Assembly: GCA_004299545.1 (NCBI GenBank)
Contig: SCRB01000799.1
Location: 1-7,200 of the forward strand
Direction of reading: 5' to 3'
Origin: Rhizobiaceae bacterium
GTDB lineage: Bacteria > Pseudomonadota > Alphaproteobacteria > Rhizobiales > Rhizobiaceae
DNA length: 7,200 nt
Below, piece after piece: positions 1-6,991 of this stretch (position 1 is the first letter of the stretch; each line of letters begins with the position of its first letter). The translations under genes and the position numbers were made by a program. Under the pieces are notes generated by a model. It saw only the letters and a program-made list of their open reading frames with translations. It made no database searches and had not been told where the DNA came from.

Positions 1-2
1 GC

Positions 3-1034
3 GGGCTCGTCCAGCCGCTTGTAGCGGGCGGCCTGCCGGAAAGCCCCGAAACCAAGCGCCGTCTGAAAAACCTCCTCGAAGTGACCGGGCTCATCAGGGA
101 ACTCGACGCGTCTTCCGCGCCCGAGGCGACTGAAGAGGAACTGCTTCGCGTGCATCCGGACACCTATCTCAGGGAATTCAAAAGGCTGAGCGACGCCGGC
201 GGCGGCGAACTGGGCGAGAGGACGCCTTTCGGACCGGGCGGCTATGAACTTGCCGCTCTTTCAGCCGGGCTTGCCGTCGAAGGGCTGCGAAGCGTGCTCG
301 CGGGCAAACAGAACAACGCCTATGCGCTCTCCCGTCCACCCGGCCATCATTGCCTGCCTTCCAGACCCATGGGCTTTTGCCTTCTCGCCAACATCGCCAT
401 AGCGATCGAAGCGGCCTTCGTGGAAAAACGGGCCGGCCGCGTGGCGGTGGTCGATTGGGACGTGCATCACGGCAATGGCACGGAAGCGATTTTCTACGAG
501 CGCCCCGACGTGCTCACCATTTCGCTGCATCAGGAAAACAACTATCCGCGCGATTCGGGCGGGGCCGATGCCCGCGGCTCCGGCAAGGGTGAAGGATACA
601 ATATCAACGTCCCGCTGCCACCCGGCGCCGGTCACGCCGCCTATCTCCGCGCTTTCGAGCGGATCGTCCTGCCTGCTCTCGCCCGCTACCGCCCCGACGC
701 GATCGTCGTCGCCTGCGGTTATGACGCGTCGGGCGTCGATCCCCTGTCAAGAATGCTCGCGACATCCGAGACATTTGCCACGATGACGCGCATGCTCAAG
801 GCCGCCGCCGCCGACCTTTGCGACGGCAGGCTCTTCCTGGTTCACGAGGGAGGCTATTCGGAGGTGCATGTTCCGTTTTGCGGCCATGCGGTCATCGCGA
901 CCCTTGCGGGATCGGATATTGTCGCGTCCGACCCGTTTTCGCCACGCCTGGCCTATCAGCAGCCGAATACCCGCGTGGAAAAATGGCAATGCGGGATTGT
1001 GGATGAGATCGCGGAGGCCGTCCCGAACGCCTAA
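3..1034 (+). CDS. Class II histone-deacetylase-like zinc amidohydrolase, 5'-truncated
   Basis: Zinc-dependent deacylase of the arginase/deacetylase fold (HDAC class II / acetylpolyamine amidohydrolase-like), expected in the cytoplasm and cleaving acetyl or acyl amides of lysine, polyamine or similar amines. The frame is open to the window edge, so 343 residues are visible and roughly 25-30 N-terminal residues are probably missing; relatives are about 370 aa. The GTG at base 81 is an internal Val, because the 26 codons before it (ending PETKRRLKNLLE) match the family's N-terminal region. Counting from base 3: RPPGHH gives the catalytic His pair H115-H116; DWDVHHGNG gives zinc ligands D153 and H155; GYDAS gives the third zinc ligand D241; HEGGYS gives the transition-state Tyr Y285. 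All key residues are present, so the enzyme should be active. It ends in TAA and converges on livF across a palindromic repeat. The natural substrate cannot be read from sequence; bacterial members act on acetylpolyamines and other acylated amines, and a histone role is not implied. Confidence 0.93.
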   Translation, partial: GLVQPLVAGGLPESPETKRRLKNLLEVTGLIRELDASSAPEATEEELLRVHPDTYLREFKRLSDAGGGELGERTPFGPGGYELAALSAGLAVEGLRSVLAGKQNNAYALSRPPGHHCLPSRPMGFCLLANIAIAIEAAFVEKRAGRVAVVDWDVHHGNGTEAIFYERPDVLTISLHQENNYPRDSGGADARGSGKGEGYNINVPLPPGAGHAAYLRAFERIVLPALARYRPDAIVVACGYDASGVDPLSRMLATSETFATMTRMLKAAAADLCDGRLFLVHEGGYSEVHVPFCGHAVIATLAGSDIVASDPFSPRLAYQQPNTRVEKWQCGIVDEIAEAVPNA

Positions 1035-1035
1035 A

Positions 1036-1136
1036 GCATGTCGCCCGAAAGTGTGCAGCGGTTTCGGGATAACGACATGCTTGAAAACATGGAGAGAAAG
1101 CGCGTCGCGTGAGTCCGTTTAAACGCGACGCGCTTT
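1036..1136. repeat. RIME-like intergenic palindromic repeat element
   Basis: About 100 bases made of two large inverted repeats, filling the gap between two convergent stop codons. First palindrome: GCATGTCG (1036-1043) pairs with CGACATGC (1073-1080), extended inward by CCCGAAA (1044-1050) with TTTCGGG (1062-1068); a 4-base ATAA bulge lies on the right arm and the loop is 1051-1061. Second palindrome: a perfect 14-base arm, AAAGCGCGTCGCGT (1097-1110), with its complement at 1123-1136 and a 12-base loop. The two-palindrome design and roughly 100-base length match the rhizobial intergenic mosaic elements (RIME1), and the sequence resembles dispersed intergenic repeats I recall from Rhizobiales genomes. 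The family name is from memory, not a search. Both stems would form in either transcript, so the element may stop or stabilise the 3' ends of both flanking mRNAs, although no long U-tract follows either stem. Confidence 0.85.
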
Positions 1137-1147
1137 AACCGGAGAAA

Positions 1148-1879
1148 TCACAGACCGAGATAAGCCTTGCGCACCGCGGGATCGTCGATCAGCGCCTTGG
1201 CGTCGCCGCCATGGACGATGGCGCCGGTTTCCATGACATAACCGCGGTCGGCGCCGGAAAGGGCAAGGTGGATGTCCTGCTCGACCAGCAACACGGTGAC
1301 GCCCTCGGTGCGGATCGTGGCGAGCACCTCCATCAACTGCTCGACGATCACCGGCGCGAGGCCGAGGCTCATCTCGTCGATCATCAGAAGCTGCGGCTTG
1401 GCCATGAGGCCGCGCGCCATGGCGCACATCTGCTGTTCGCCGCCCGACATGGAGCCGGCCAGCTGCCGCCGCCTTTCGCCGAGGCGCGGGAAAAGCGCGT
1501 ACATGCGCTCCAGGTCGCCCCTGACCGACGCCTGATCGGCCCGGCGATAAGCCCCCATCAGGAGATTGTCTTCCACCGTCATGCGGTCGAAGAGCTGCCG
1601 CCCTTCCGGCACCTGCACCAGCCCGGCGCCAAAAACCTCGTCCGGCGTCATCGGCGCGAGGTCCCTGCCGGCGAACCGGATGCCGCCATCCGAGGCGATC
1701 ATGCGTGATAGGGCGCGCAGCAGCGTGGTCTTGCCGGCCCCGTTCGAGCCGACCAGCGCCAGGATTTCGCCGTGCCGTACTTCGAGCGACACGTCGCGCA
1801 GCACCGGCATGCCGCCATAACCGGCGCTGAGGTCGGTGACGGCGAGAAGCGCCTCGCCCGCTTTATCCGAAGCCCTCAC
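1148..1879 (-). CDS. livF: LivF-type ABC transporter ATP-binding protein
   Basis: Cytoplasmic ATPase subunit of a branched-chain-amino-acid-type (HAAT) ABC importer; it pairs with LivG to drive uptake through LivH/LivM. 243 aa, the usual LivF length. The start is GTG at 1879: it overlaps the livG stop as GTGA and has GGAGG five bases upstream, while the longer open frame reaching 2119 only reads livG out of frame. Walker A GSNGAGKT is at residues 44-51, the signature MSGGEQQ at 144-150, and Walker B LLMIDE at 164-169 with D168 and catalytic E169. SLGLAP follows as the D-loop region. Where most ABC ATPases have a switch His, VEQD places Gln at 201, which is normal for LivF. DEM replaces the commoner DEP after Walker B, a minor variation. 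Last gene of the cluster, ending with TGA just before the palindromic repeat. Confidence 0.95.
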   Translation of the reverse strand: MRASDKAGEALLAVTDLSAGYGGMPVLRDVSLEVRHGEILALVGSNGAGKTTLLRALSRMIASDGGIRFAGRDLAPMTPDEVFGAGLVQVPEGRQLFDRMTVEDNLLMGAYRRADQASVRGDLERMYALFPRLGERRRQLAGSMSGGEQQMCAMARGLMAKPQLLMIDEMSLGLAPVIVEQLMEVLATIRTEGVTVLLVEQDIHLALSGADRGYVMETGAIVHGGDAKALIDDPAVRKAYLGL

Positions 1880-2610
1880 GCGCGCCTCCGGCCAAGATAG
1901 GCTTCGATGACGCGGCTGTCGGACAGGACGGCGTCGGGCGCATCGTCGGCGATCTTCTCGCCGTGATGGATGACCAGCAGCCGGTCGGACAGGCTCTTGA
2001 TCGCCTTGATGACATGCTCGATGACGAGAATGCTGATGCCTTGCTCGCGCACCCTGCGGATCACCTCGATCACCTCGTCGATCTCGACAAGGTTGAGCCC
2101 GGCCATGACCTCGTCGCACAACAGCACTTTCGGCTGCATGGCGAGCGCCTTGGCAAGCTCCAGCCGCTTGCGGCTGGGGCCTCCCAGTTCGTCGGCGCGC
2201 TGGTCAGCATGCCGGGCAAGCCCGACGAATTCGAGTTGATCGCGCGCTCTTTCCCTTGCGCGCTTGAGATCGGCCTCGCCGCCACCCTGCCCGAAGAGCG
2301 CGCCGACCGCGACGTTATCCAGAACGGAAAGGCCGGGGAAGGGCCGCATGATCTGGAACGTGCGGCCGATGCCGAGGCGAGCCCGGCGATAGGCCGGAAG
2401 CGTCGAGATCGGATGGCCTTCGAAGCTGATCTCGCCGGAACTCGGTGGCAAGGTGCCGCTGATCAGGCTGACAAGCGTCGTCTTGCCGGCGCCGTTCGGT
2501 CCGATCACGCCGAGGATTTCGCCCCGGTTGAGCGTGAAGCTGACGTCGTTGACAGCCACCAGCCCGGCAAAGCGCCGCGTCACATGGGAGACATCGAGGA
2601 TCGCGCTCAT
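1876..2610 (-). CDS. livG: LivG-type ABC transporter ATP-binding protein
   Basis: Second ATPase of the HAAT-family importer, cytoplasmic, 244 aa. Walker A GPNGAGKT is at residues 37-44, the Q-loop Gln at 86 (GRTFQ), Walker B KVLLCDE at 161-167 with D166 and E167, and the switch His at H199 (VIEHV). The RTFQ segment followed by a roughly 50-residue insert before the signature is typical of LivG. The signature region is unusual: [16 protein letters not shown] (141-156) stands where LSYGQQRRLEIARAL-type sequence is usual, so the LSGGQ motif is degenerate. As I recall, a LivG subgroup with LTLAGRKRLELARAL-type signatures and DEVMAGLN after Walker B exists, so this is probably inherited rather than decay. 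ATG at 2610 overlaps the livM stop as ATGA, with only a weak AAGG upstream, so it probably depends on translational coupling. Ends overlapping livF. Confidence 0.95.
   Translation of the reverse strand: MSAILDVSHVTRRFAGLVAVNDVSFTLNRGEILGVIGPNGAGKTTLVSLISGTLPPSSGEISFEGHPISTLPAYRRARLGIGRTFQIMRPFPGLSVLDNVAVGALFGQGGGEADLKRARERARDQLEFVGLARHADQRADELGGPSRKRLELAKALAMQPKVLLCDEVMAGLNLVEIDEVIEVIRRVREQGISILVIEHVIKAIKSLSDRLLVIHHGEKIADDAPDAVLSDSRVIEAYLGRRRA
1885..1889 (-). promoter_or_regulatory. Shine-Dalgarno of livF
   Basis: GGAGG on the minus strand, five bases before the GTG at 1879. It lies inside the last codons of livG and decides the livF start against much longer in-frame alternatives. Together with the GTGA overlap it suggests translational coupling of livF to livG. 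Confidence 0.75.
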
Positions 2611-3554
2611 AGCCGGTGCGCCTTGATGTTCTCGGCGAAATAACGCCAGCCGCTGGTGCGGAAGCGGCGGATGACGTCGGCGACACCGCGCGGCATCAGC
2701 ACGACGGCCGCCACGACCACGATGCCGAAGAACAGGCCGGCGATGCTCGTCACCTCGCTCGACAACACCTCGGAGACCGCCGAGAGGACGAAGGCGCCGA
2801 CGACCGGGCCGAGAACCGTTCCGGGGCCGCCGAAGACCGCCATGATGATCATCTTGACGTTGAGGCTGATGTCGAAGGCGCTTTCGGGATCGAGGAAAGT
2901 GATCCAGTAGGCATGGATACCGCCGGCGAGCGCCGTGAAGATGCCGGAAAGCGCAAAGGCCATGACCTTATAGAGCGTCGTGTTGACGCCCATGACCGCC
3001 GCACCCTCCTCGTTCTCGCGGATGGCGATCAGGCCGAAGCCGAATTTGCTGCGGGTCAGCCAGAAGACGGTCAGCGTGGCGAGCACCAGGAGCGCGAGCG
3101 AAAGCTCGTAGAACAAGCGGTCATTGTTGAGCGGCGGCAGCACGAGGCCGATATTCTGGCCGGCGAGCGGAATATTGGAAACGATCGCCGCCATCACCTG
3201 CGCCAGCGCCAGCGTGGCGATAGCGAAATAATGGCCTCTCAGGCGCAGCACCGGAAGGCCGAGCAGGAAAGCGAAGACGACGGCGAGCACGACGCCGAAG
3301 ACCATGCCGACGCCAAAGGGGAGGTTCCACTGCACCATGGCGATCGCGACGCCGTAGGCGCCGAGGCCATAGAACACCGAATTGCCGAAGGAGGCGTAGC
3401 CGGTATAGCCGCCGATGATGTTCCAGCCCTGCGCCAGGACGGCGAGCAGGAGAGTTGAGATGCCGAACTGGACGAGCACGTCCGATCCGTACCAGGGAAG
3501 CGCAGCCAGAGCGACGAGCGCCAGCAGGATGAGGAGGAGCCACAGGCCTTTCAT
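2607..3554 (-). CDS. livM: LivM-type ABC transporter permease
   Basis: Inner-membrane permease that pairs with LivH to form the transport channel. 315 aa from the ATG at 3554, which overlaps the livH stop as ATGA; GGGGAA lies six bases upstream as a modest ribosome binding site. The open frame continues to 3950 but only reads livH in another frame. An N-terminal hydrophobic segment (about 4-20) precedes further membrane stretches at about 26-48, 60-76, 80-100, 107-126, 148-166, 198-216, 235-260 and 268-287. Family marks are [20 protein letters not shown] (48-67), [16 protein letters not shown] (104-119), the cytoplasmic ATPase-contact loop [20 protein letters not shown] (177-196), and [14 protein letters not shown] (241-254). 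The C-terminal tail (about 291-315) is basic and probably cytoplasmic. Confidence 0.95.
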   Translation of the reverse strand: MKGLWLLLILLALVALAALPWYGSDVLVQFGISTLLLAVLAQGWNIIGGYTGYASFGNSVFYGLGAYGVAIAMVQWNLPFGVGMVFGVVLAVVFAFLLGLPVLRLRGHYFAIATLALAQVMAAIVSNIPLAGQNIGLVLPPLNNDRLFYELSLALLVLATLTVFWLTRSKFGFGLIAIRENEEGAAVMGVNTTLYKVMAFALSGIFTALAGGIHAYWITFLDPESAFDISLNVKMIIMAVFGGPGTVLGPVVGAFVLSAVSEVLSSEVTSIAGLFFGIVVVAAVVLMPRGVADVIRRFRTSGWRYFAENIKAHRL

Positions 3555-4414
3555 GCGGTCTTCCCCAGGATCCCGCTCGGCCTGACGATAAGGACGAGGA
3601 CCAGGACGCCGAAGCTCGCGACATCGCCGAAGGTGGCGCCGACATAGGCCACTGTCAGCGATTCGATGATGCCGAGGACGAGGCCGCCGACGATGACGCC
3701 GAGCGGATTTTCGAGGCCGCCGATGATGGCAATGGCGAAGGATTTGGCCGTCAGCGTCGCGCCGATATAGGGATTGATCTGCGAGACTGTGCCGTAAAGC
3801 CCTCCGGCGGCGCCGGCAAGCCCGATGCCGATGCCGAAGGTCATGGCATAGAGGTGGCGCGGTTCGACGCCGTAGAGACGCGCGGCGACGAGGTTCTGCG
3901 CCGTCGCCCGGATGGCGCGGCCGAGCCTGGTGCGCAGCAGGAAGACCCACATGCCGACGGTCAGGACGATGGCGACGCCGAAGGCCATCAGCCTTGCGAG
4001 CGGAATGACAAGTGGCCCCAAGGAGATGTGAGCGCCGGCATAGGATGGATTGATGGTGCGGAAATCGGCGGAAAAGGCGATCTGCGCCAGATAGGTCAGC
4101 ACCACTTCGAGCCCGAAGGTGATGAGAAGTGTGTTGAACATCGGTGCCCGGACAATGAGGTTGAGCAGCCCGCGCTGCACCGCATAGCCGAGGCAGAACA
4201 TGAGGATTGCCGTGATCGGCAGGCCGAGAAACGGGTCGATGCCGAGATAGGTGTAGAGGTGCCAGGACAGATAGGCGCCCAGCATGATGAAGGCGCCATG
4301 CGCCAGGTTGACGATGTTGAGCACGCCCCAGACGAGCGCCAGTCCGAGCGCCATGACGGCATAAAGGCCGCCGAGCAGTACGCCGTTGACCAGGATTTGC
4401 GCAAACAGATCCAC
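3551..4414 (-). CDS. livH: LivH-type ABC transporter permease
   Basis: Inner-membrane permease partner of LivM, 287 aa, usual length for LivH. Start is GTG at 4414; the purine-rich AGGGAGGGA at 4424-4432 lies about ten bases upstream, and MDLFAQILVNGVLLGGLYAV is a typical LivH beginning (MxLFxQxxxNGLxxGxxYAL). Family marks are ALVWGVLNIVNLAHGAFIML (26-45), the cytoplasmic contact loop GRAIRATAQNLVAARLYGV (165-183), and IIGGLENPLGVIVGGLVLG (230-248). The protein is nearly all hydrophobic membrane segments, with a polar external stretch around 115-130. First gene after the livK terminator, so its expression probably depends on read-through. It overlaps livM by four bases. Confidence 0.95.
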   Translation of the reverse strand: MDLFAQILVNGVLLGGLYAVMALGLALVWGVLNIVNLAHGAFIMLGAYLSWHLYTYLGIDPFLGLPITAILMFCLGYAVQRGLLNLIVRAPMFNTLLITFGLEVVLTYLAQIAFSADFRTINPSYAGAHISLGPLVIPLARLMAFGVAIVLTVGMWVFLLRTRLGRAIRATAQNLVAARLYGVEPRHLYAMTFGIGIGLAGAAGGLYGTVSQINPYIGATLTAKSFAIAIIGGLENPLGVIVGGLVLGIIESLTVAYVGATFGDVASFGVLVLVLIVRPSGILGKTA

Positions 4415-4444
4415 CTGCGGCCGTCCCTCCCTTATCGTCTTATC

Positions 4445-4480
4445 AAAAACGGCGGCGAGCCGATCCGGATCGCCGCCGCT
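4445..4480 (-). terminator. Intrinsic terminator after livK (attenuates livHMGF)
   Basis: In the minus-strand transcript a perfect 9-bp stem, CGGCGGCGA pairing with TCGCCGCCG (plus coordinates 4450-4458 and 4470-4478), closes an 11-base loop and is followed immediately by five U residues (plus-strand A-run 4445-4449). It starts about 12 bases after the livK TAA and ends about 30 bases before the livH GTG. This is the standard layout for binding-protein-dependent importers: most transcripts end after the abundant binding protein and a minority read through into the permease and ATPase genes. The stem would also protect the livK 3' end. Confidence 0.85.
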
Positions 4481-4490
4481 TTGTTACCCT

Positions 4491-5699
4491 TTAGCGGGCG
4501 TTCCAGGCCGGCATCGGATATTTCGGCTTCTCGACGAAGCCGTTGGCGTCATAGACGGGAACGAGCTTTTCATCCTGAACCTGAATGACCGTCTGGGCGA
4601 GGTCGATCTGGCCGTTCTCGGCAAAGGCGATCGTGCCGTAGAGGCTCGGGAAATTCAGCTTGGCGATCGCGTCGCGGACCTTCTCGTGGTCGGTTGAACC
4701 GGCCGCTTCGATGGCTTCGACGACCGCCTCGACATCGGCCACGCCTGAAGCGGCGTGGTAGTCGGGGTCATAGCCGAATTTCGCCTTGTAGGCCTTGGCG
4801 AACTGCTCCGCGTCGCCGAACCACTTGTCCTTCAGCTTCGGGCTCGGCAGCCAGGCGGTCATGCCGAAGGCATAATCCGCATCCTTGCCGAGCGCCTTGC
4901 GGAAATCCGCGCTCGGCACGCCGACCGTGAACGAATACATCTTCGGCGCCACGGCAAGGCTCTTCGCCTGACGGATGAAGTTCAGGATCTCGGTCTCGTG
5001 GCCGGCGACGAGGACGGCATCGACATTGGCATTCTTGATCTGCGACAGAAGCGAATTGAAGTCGCTGGCGTTCGACGTGTAGCGCTCGTCCATCGCGATC
5101 GTCAGGCCGGCTTTCTTGAGGAGCGGCCGCGTGCCTTTCGCGACGGAAACGTCGAACGCGTCATCGGCATAAAGCAGCGCCACCTTGGAGGGCTTCGGAT
5201 CGAGCTTCGTCAGCATCTCGACCGTCGAGCCGAAATAGTTGCTCGCCGGCGCCAGCGTGCCGAAGATGTATTTGAAGCCGCGCGAGAAAATCTGGTCCGA
5301 AGCGCCGCCGCCCTGCACCATCGGGATCTTGTATTTTTCCGAAATGGCTGAATCGGCGAGCGCGAAATTGCTGGCGAAAGGCCCGAGCAGGAGATCGACC
5401 TTGTCCTGCGACACAAGCTGCACGTATTGCCTGACACTCAGATTGACGTTGGATTGGTTGTCGTAAAGCTTGAGCGCGAGCTTCTCCTGCTTGTCGCCGA
5501 CCTTGACGCCGCCCTTCTCGTTGATCTTGTCGATGGCGAACTCATAGGCGTCCCGGTAATAGCGGCCCGTATTCGCCGACGAACCCGTCAGCTGCACGGA
5601 AGCGCCGAGGACGATGTCCTTGGCGAAAGCCGGCAATGTATAAACCGCCAGCGCCGCGCCAAGAAGCGCGCAACCCAGACGTGTCAAAGTTTTTGACAT
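4491..5699 (-). CDS. livK: Periplasmic substrate-binding protein, LivK/LivJ (HAAT) family
   Basis: Periplasmic ligand-binding component of the importer, 402 aa, Peripla_BP_6 (Leu/Ile/Val-binding-like) type. Start is the ATG at 5699 with GGGAGG five bases upstream. The signal peptide has basic K3/R7, a hydrophobic core at about 9-22 and an AFA site, so cleavage after A26 is likely. The mature protein starts [19 protein letters not shown], a typical family opening. Two lobes are visible, with the ligand segments [10 protein letters not shown] (106-115), QGGGASDQ (129-136), [11 protein letters not shown] (175-185) and [15 protein letters not shown] (232-246). By eye, E237 lines up with the ligand-contacting Glu of E. 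coli LivJ, while the LivJ Tyr contact appears replaced by F182. An amino acid or close analogue is therefore plausible, but not certainly Leu/Ile/Val. The only Cys is in the signal peptide, so there is no disulfide. First gene of the cluster and the likely most expressed. Confidence 0.93.
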   Translation of the reverse strand: MSKTLTRLGCALLGAALAVYTLPAFAKDIVLGASVQLTGSSANTGRYYRDAYEFAIDKINEKGGVKVGDKQEKLALKLYDNQSNVNLSVRQYVQLVSQDKVDLLLGPFASNFALADSAISEKYKIPMVQGGGASDQIFSRGFKYIFGTLAPASNYFGSTVEMLTKLDPKPSKVALLYADDAFDVSVAKGTRPLLKKAGLTIAMDERYTSNASDFNSLLSQIKNANVDAVLVAGHETEILNFIRQAKSLAVAPKMYSFTVGVPSADFRKALGKDADYAFGMTAWLPSPKLKDKWFGDAEQFAKAYKAKFGYDPDYHAASGVADVEAVVEAIEAAGSTDHEKVRDAIAKLNFPSLYGTIAFAENGQIDLAQTVIQVQDEKLVPVYDANGFVEKPKYPMPAWNAR

Positions 5700-5704
5700 C
5701 CTAT

Positions 5705-5710
5705 CCTCCC
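5705..5710 (-). promoter_or_regulatory. Shine-Dalgarno of livK
   Basis: GGGAGG on the minus strand, five bases before the ATG at 5699: a near-ideal ribosome binding site that fits high expression of a periplasmic binding protein and fixes the start codon. Confidence 0.8.
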
Positions 5711-5724
5711 GAATATTTCAGACC

Positions 5725-5742
5725 GGCGGCTGAACGGCCGCC
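5725..5742 (-). promoter_or_regulatory. Leader stem-loop upstream of livK
   Basis: GGCGGC (5725-5730) and GCCGCC (5737-5742) form a 6-bp perfect stem with a 6-base loop, 14 bases upstream of the livK ribosome binding site. In the minus-strand transcript it would sit in the 5' leader. No U-run follows, so it is not an intrinsic terminator; mRNA stabilisation or a translation effect is possible. In GC-rich DNA, short stems like this also occur by chance. Confidence 0.35.
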
Positions 5743-5752
5743 CTTCTTTTGC

Positions 5753-5781
5753 AGATGAAAACAAGGCGTGCCGCTTGTCAA
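5753..5781 (-). promoter_or_regulatory. Candidate sigma-70 promoter of livK
   Basis: On the minus strand a perfect -35 hexamer TTGACA (plus coordinates 5776-5781) is followed, with a 17-base spacer, by TCATCT (5753-5758) as a poor -10. Rhizobial housekeeping promoters typically conserve the -35 (CTTGAC) better than the -10, so this is the best candidate in the 152-base gap. It would give a leader of roughly 45 bases carrying the stem-loop and the ribosome binding site. The weak -10 keeps confidence low. Confidence 0.4.
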
Positions 5782-5851
5782 TCGCGGCCGCCTTTGGCGC
5801 CTTACATGGAGAATGTGCTGCAGGCAACCGCCTATGGGTGCCGGCCCCCTT

Positions 5852-6886
5852 TCAGGCGACCTTGCGCTTCGGCTCGATCAGACCGCGTTCCAGCAGAAGT
5901 TCGGCAATCTGGACGGCATTGAGCGCAGCGCCCTTCCTGAGATTGTCGGAGACGACCCAGAGGTTGAGACCATTGTCGATCGTCGGGTCCTCGCGAATGC
6001 GCGAAATGTAGGTCGCGTCCTCGCCCGCCGCCTCGATCGGCGTGACGTACCCGCCGTTCTCGCGCTTGTCGACGACGAGGCAGCCCGGCGCCTCGCGCAG
6101 GATGTCACGGGCTTCGTCGGCCGTGATCGGCTCGTCGAATTCGAGATTGATCGCTTCCGAATGGCTGATGAAGACGGGCACGCGCACGCAGGTCGCCGTC
6201 ACCTTGATCTTCGGGTCGAGGATCTTCTTCGTCTCGGCCACCATCTTCCATTCTTCCTTGGTCTGGCCGTCCTCCATGAAGACGTCGATATGCGGGATGA
6301 CGTTGAAGGCGATACGCTTGGTGAACTTCTTCGCCTCGACCGGATCGGCGACGAAAACGGCGCGGGTCTGGGTGAAAAGCTCGTCCATCGCCTCCTTGCC
6401 GGCGCCGGAGACGGACTGGTAGGTCGCGACCACGGCGCGCCTGATCCGGGCACGGTCATGCAAGGGCTTCAGCGCCACCAGCATCTGCGCGGTCGAGCAG
6501 TTCGGATTGGCGATGATGTTCCTTTTGGTGAAGCCCGATACGGCATCCGGATTGACCTCGGGAACGATAAGCGGCACGTCTTGGTCGTAGCGCCAGGCCG
6601 AGGAATTGTCGATGACGACGCAGCCCTGGCGTCCGATCTTCGGCGACCATTCCTTGGAGACGTTGCCGCCTGCCGACATCAGGCAGATGTCTGTGTCGGA
6701 GAAGTCGTAATTATCGAGCGCCTTCACCTTCAGCGTCCGGTCGCCATAGGAAACCTCCGTGCCGATCGAGCGGCGCGAGGCCAGCGCCACCACCTCGTCG
6801 GCGGGGAAGCCGCGCTCTTCCAGTATATTGAGCATTTCACGGCCGACATTGCCCGTGGCGCCGGCGATCGCAATTCTGAAACCCAT
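5852..6886 (-). CDS. asd: Aspartate-semialdehyde dehydrogenase
   Basis: Cytoplasmic enzyme reducing L-aspartyl-4-phosphate with NADPH to L-aspartate-4-semialdehyde, the common precursor of lysine/diaminopimelate, threonine, methionine and isoleucine. 344 aa, normal for the shorter (non-E. coli-type) bacterial Asd. The N-terminal dinucleotide-binding loop is GATGNVG (9-15). The active-site thiol is C130 in NPNCST. Phosphate or substrate binding is seen in NSSAWRYDQDVPLIVPEVN (R99 and following). The base His is H242 in RVPVFISHSEAIN, with R235. The NADP-contacting segment SVSGAGKEAMDEL (158-170) is intact. ATG at 6886 has AGGAGA about ten bases upstream. It lies on the same strand as the liv cluster, 152 bases upstream of livK, but the livK promoter candidate suggests separate expression; I see no clear intrinsic terminator after asd. 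A 41-codon small ORF lies 105 bases upstream. Confidence 0.97.
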   Translation of the reverse strand: MGFRIAIAGATGNVGREMLNILEERGFPADEVVALASRRSIGTEVSYGDRTLKVKALDNYDFSDTDICLMSAGGNVSKEWSPKIGRQGCVVIDNSSAWRYDQDVPLIVPEVNPDAVSGFTKRNIIANPNCSTAQMLVALKPLHDRARIRRAVVATYQSVSGAGKEAMDELFTQTRAVFVADPVEAKKFTKRIAFNVIPHIDVFMEDGQTKEEWKMVAETKKILDPKIKVTATCVRVPVFISHSEAINLEFDEPITADEARDILREAPGCLVVDKRENGGYVTPIEAAGEDATYISRIREDPTIDNGLNLWVVSDNLRKGAALNAVQIAELLLERGLIEPKRKVA

Positions 6887-6950
6887 GATGCTTTCTTCTC
6901 CTGTCCTCTCCGCCTTTTGCGTTCGATCCCGCCGGCCATCGCGGGCGCCT

Positions 6951-6967
6951 CCCGGCCTGAAGCCGGG
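6951..6967 (-). other. GC-rich hairpin in the asd upstream region
   Basis: CCCGGC (6951-6956) pairs with GCCGGG (6962-6967) around a 5-base loop and can extend to a CTC/GAG pair with one bulged G. A second stem, CCCGC (6928-6932) with GCGGG (6941-6945), lies between it and the asd start. No U-run follows in the asd direction, so these are not intrinsic terminators. They may structure the asd leader or belong to a dispersed intergenic repeat. Confidence 0.35.
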
Positions 6968-6991
6968 GAGAGAGCGGCGAGGCCAGAAAGA

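Noticed and set aside
81..1034. GTG at 81 as the true start of the deacetylase
   Set aside because: The frame stays open to the left edge and the preceding codons match the family's conserved N-terminal region, so the gene is truncated by the window.
1880..2119. N-terminal extension of LivF to 2119
   Set aside because: It is an Arg-rich out-of-frame reading of livG; the GTG at 1879 has a good ribosome binding site and the family-typical N-terminus.
2616..3458. 280-codon plus-strand open frame
   Set aside because: Antisense shadow of livM; composition rich in Asp, Glu, Arg and His, typical of reversed membrane-protein codons.
3555..3950. N-terminal extension of LivM to 3950
   Set aside because: It reads livH out of frame; the ATG at 3554 gives the normal LivM length and the usual overlap.
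5670..5699. LivK as a lipoprotein (LGC at residues 8-10)
   Set aside because: The -3 residue is Arg and the Cys precedes the hydrophobic core, so it is no lipobox; the AFA site at 24-26 fits a normal signal peptidase I cleavage.
5784..5791. GCGGCCGC palindrome in the livK upstream region
   Set aside because: An 8-base GC palindrome in GC-rich DNA is likely by chance and has no partner or symmetry with other sites.
5830..5851. Intrinsic terminator after asd
   Set aside because: The GGGTGCC/GGCCCCC near-palindrome has a mismatch, no usable loop and no U-run downstream.
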